Assembly (NCBI GenBank): GCA_022605955.1
Contig: JAKCOZ010000008.1
Location: 23,747,083-23,811,082 of the forward strand
DNA: 64,000 nucleotides
Source of the DNA: Rallus limicola
Taxonomy: Eukaryota > Chordata > Aves > Gruiformes > Rallidae
Direction of reading: 5' to 3'
The notes under the pieces are model-generated. The model was not told the DNA's origin. It saw nothing but the letters and a program-made list of their open reading frames with translations, and did no database searches. Each line of letters opens with the position of its first letter. Position 1 is the first letter of the stretch. Positions 60,501 to 64,000 of the stretch are shown one piece after another. The translations under genes were made by a program, and so were the position numbers.

Positions 60501-63500
60501 TGTTTGTTTGTTCTTGAGAAATGATGTAGACATTTAACTCTGATCTGGACAATAGATTTGGTCTACAATTTGGGCTTTGGATGGTCTTAAAATCTGCAGA
60601 AGCTTTTCAAGCATTCTTCCCCAGTGATGCCATGAATGGCAACCACAGGCATTGAAGCCTTTCACTGCACAGAGGGTGTGCTCACAAATTCCATTCCTGT
60701 AGCTGAGCATCACCTGTGCCATCAGAGGAAGCAGCCATTCTACAAGTCTCAGCACAGTCTAACTGGGGCTGTCATCATAACGCTCAAACCATGAGATGAG
60801 TTTAGGCTGTAACACAGTAGGCGTTGTAGATATGATTTGCAAGAGATAATGTAGCCACCTGCTACATAACAGGAGAGTGCTCTTGGCGTTTTGCAGAGCA
60901 GAATGTTGCAACTTGGTGTTTCTCTGAGCAAAGAATTTGTGCCTGCAAATGTGATTATACCTCCTTGTTTATCAATACTTTGTTGCCATTTGGAGCTGTC
61001 TATAAGCTGTATTTCTTCTTTCAATTAGAAGCTACTGGACAACTCAGCTGAAATTCCCTTTTCTGTATTATCAGACTACATATTCACTCTTGAAAAAGCA
61101 AACATTTTTCATATTTTGGGTAAACAGCTCATGCTTTCTATCCCTTGGAAAATGTGTCATTTGGAACAGGTGAAGGCCTCTTTGGAACTCCAGAGGCCTG
61201 GGTTGAAGAGATGTAATGTCCATACATGGGGGTAAAAATAACATGAGGGACTGATTGGAAAGAATACATGCAGTATACAGCCTTTAAAGGAAAACAGTCA
61301 GTTGAAGCTAATGCCTGTTGATGATTTGCTTATGAGACTACTTGGAAGTGCTTGTTCTTAACTCTGGCACTCGTGATTCTGAAGCTGAGGTTATTCTTCC
61401 AGGCAAGGGAGCAACACTTAATATGTCCCTGTCCCTCCTTTTAGCCTGTGCTTGACACAAGTACCCAAAAATGTAGCTGGCTTAGCAAGAAACTCTAACA
61501 AATCAAAGCATTTTGACCTATTTTGTTTCTATCAGCTTCGTAGTATGAATCTGCACTTTGTTACAACAAAAAGCTTGCAGCAGTTCTGCCGTTCCTGCAT
61601 GGGTCCCTTATGTCCCTGTTGCTTCTTTGTCACTCTGCTCTGAAAGATCACTGCTGGCTCCCGTGCACCATGTATGCAGCTCTCATCTGCAGCTACAGCA
61701 AAGCCCTTCAGTGAAAGAGCTTGTGCATTCTGGATCTTCTGAGAACTTTATTACTGTGATTTCCCTGTCACTTCTAATTTTACTGTGCTTGAGACAAGTA
61801 AAATCGCATTTTCTTCAAGTTCTAACACATCTGTAAACTGAGAGTACTGGGATATGAAACTATGGAAGATACCCTGCTGTTTGCTTGTTTAGTGTTTGTG
61901 TGTAAGGTCACTGCTTCAGTGACCACTTTTCACGCAGTCACCCATCGTCCAAGGTGTGTTGTATGCAGCTGTAATGCTTGTGGTGAGAGTTTTCTGCACA
62001 ACCAGCACACAGGCAGCAAGGTGACTTTGGTTCCGCAGTTGGATAGAGCTGCGGAGTGCAGCCAGCAAGGTAACACGAAGGAAGCTTTTCACCCATTTCA
62101 TAACAATGCCTGGAATTACAGGATCTCAGTCCTTTTCAAACTTTAAACAAATGACCTTGAGCTTCTTAAGAAGGAATTTTTGGGATTTGTTATTTTAAGC
62201 TGGTTATGTCTGAAGGGAACCACATGCTGCAGCCTCAGTCTAAATGAGCAAGCTGTAAAACAAGGTTGCACAACTGTATGCAAATAGACAGCTGTTAAAG
62301 CCGCCTGACCTGACAGAAATAAAATAGCAGACACTGTTCATACTAACTCAGACTTCAAATGACAAGGCAATTTCTCCCCTTATCCCTCTTCTCCCAGTAT
62401 AGGTTGAACTGATTCAGGTGCTTTTTTGGAGGGGGCAGACAATCCTGAGAACAGACTGGTTTGTGAAGGGGTAAAAAGTCTCTGGAAAAAAGAAAAGCCA
62501 GGCTGGTGCTATCCTGTTTGAGATTTATTTGCAGTTGTGTCTGTGTGCACAAACCTTGGAGCATTGTTGTTGAATCTTAGCTTTCCCTCAGGTAGTGTTT
62601 GTTCAGAAACAGGTCTGGGGTACTGAGCCCATCAATGAATTCACTATGCCCACTGTGCCAAGGCTAACATTGGCCTCATGCAGGTTGGTTTTGGTATACA
62701 ATGTACCTTTCTTAGTCATTATCATGTTGGGCGAGCATTTGGTGACATACATTTTAGCTTCCCTTTTCTGATATGTCCTTAATTGCTTTAGAGAGAAAAA
62801 TAGTGAGGAATATTGTCCTTCTGTGACCGAAATGAGGTTACAGAAGCAATGAGCTCTGGTGTGTTGACACTGACCGCAAGGTGCGGAGCCTGACTGTTCC
62901 CTGTAGCTCAGTGTGTGTTCACTAGTTTAAAGCACTGGGAGTTTGGATCTGCTGGCATCCATCATGTAGTTGTGCTAACGAAACTGCCCATGTGACTATG
63001 TATCGACACTTTCTGTGCCTGTGATACCTCCTCACCCATCTTATGGAAGTAACACAGAAGAAGAATTGAAGCTGGATCTCCTGAAGCCAGACTGCAGCCT
63101 GAGAAATTTTCCTTTGTGTTATCACTACTTTTTTCCTCTAACTCCCTTCCTCTCTAAATCAGAGGATACTGATCTTCCAGGCTTCACAAGTATTTCTGGA
63201 AATCCTGCCTTGGTTTGCCTGTGCATGCTGTTTTTGCAGAAAAAGGAAATCAGTTTCTAATTCCCTAATCTTGGTGCTTTCATATAAATAAGGGACATTA
63301 TTTATAACGTCTCTGGCGAAGGAAAAAGGTCTGAGAGCACTAAAAATGGTGCCTCCAGAACAAATGCTGATCTGAAAAATAGTGATGGAAACTGGGTACT
63401 TGCTTGCAAAGGCTGTAAGGTAGTGTCGCTGGTGTCCACGTGGCTTTCATTGGTGCTGATTCTTTGCTTTCATGTGTGCAAAATATAAAGGAGATATATA

Positions 63501-64000
63501 TGCTATCTTTTCATGGTTGTTACTGCAGTCATCTTTTTAGGGATAGCTGAGTTGGATAATTAAAGGGTTGAATAGCACAGTTCTTCATGCCTTGCATCCT
63601 TCACACTCTGGTCTAAAGGACAGCCATGATCACAACAGGACTTTGTTGAGAAGAAATTAAAGTGGGAGGGCAACATAGCTGAAATTTCTCCTTCAAGTCT
63701 CCCACCCCTTTAAATCTTATTCCATCCAAATGCTTACTTCAAGCAACCACAGTATATTTCACTCAAAATTTTACTAGGCACATTAATTGTATATTAATGG
63801 CTCTTGCATAGCTGACGTATTTGTAGCTCTAGGGGAAGGGAAAGCAAGGCCACTTTGATATTGGTTTATGTAACGCAAAATTTGTTTCTTGGAAGGCTCG
63901 AGGCCATTAAGAATAGAAACTAGATTGGAATATGCTCCATGTGGCAGTTTCTCAGGTACTGTGATAGCTAACCTAAGTTAATAATTAAAATCCATTTCTA
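54537..64000. other. Gene-desert sequence, nothing firmly recognised
   Basis: It holds AT-rich stretches, a short (GT)n at 57729-57743 and a (TTTG)n run at about 60499-60511. Frames are 112 codons or fewer and lack motifs. The interval 56080-57240 is notably AT-rich and complex and might contain conserved elements, but I can point to no single convincing site. Confidence 0.5.

Overview
This is a vertebrate, almost certainly avian, nuclear segment built around one recognisable protein-coding gene, NEUROD1, on the minus strand (coding exon 6111-7190). The bird assignment rests on three things: CR1 LINE 3'-end fragments (clearest at about 661-1012 and 50243-50425), a decayed solo LTR at about 53991-54536 of a type I know from songbird and other neoavian ERVL-like elements, and a NEUROD1 coding exon of extreme GC content with an alanine-rich C-terminus. 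There are no bacterial genes, operons or CRISPR arrays. || Layout: 1-4150 is AT-rich, gene-less DNA downstream of NEUROD1 with one CR1 fragment. 4190-4525 is an isolated CpG-rich block. 4648-6110 is the probable NEUROD1 3'UTR with a poly(A) signal at 4666-4671. 6111-7199 is the coding exon, 7200-8384 the intron, and about 8385-8476 a short non-coding first exon holding a 9-codon upstream ORF. TATA, E-box and SOX-type motifs lie at 8500-8870. GC-rich upstream DNA runs to about 11.7 kb and contains a perfect 20-bp palindrome at 11002. It is followed by an AT-rich, homeodomain-motif-dense block at 11740-12560 that looks like a conserved enhancer. || From about 12.6 kb to 64 kb the window resembles a gene desert on the upstream side of a developmental regulator, with few repeats. 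Candidate signals are: an exon-like 92-bp segment with strong splice sites next to a small CpG island (20910-21310); a CRE-centred 20-bp palindrome followed by a TATA-like motif, a strong Kozak ATG and a 306-codon open frame (28408-29774); two protein-like but interrupted open frames (34420-34770 plus, 38236-38934 minus); and a diverged direct duplication of about 100 bp (45123/46137). || Working together: the promoter carries E-boxes fitting the NeuroD/Neurogenin RACAGATGGY class, which agrees with known Neurogenin-to-NEUROD1 activation and NEUROD1 autoregulation. The upstream ORF and a miR-30 8mer in the 3'UTR suggest post-transcriptional control. Conservation, splicing and expression claims for the desert are inference from sequence texture only.
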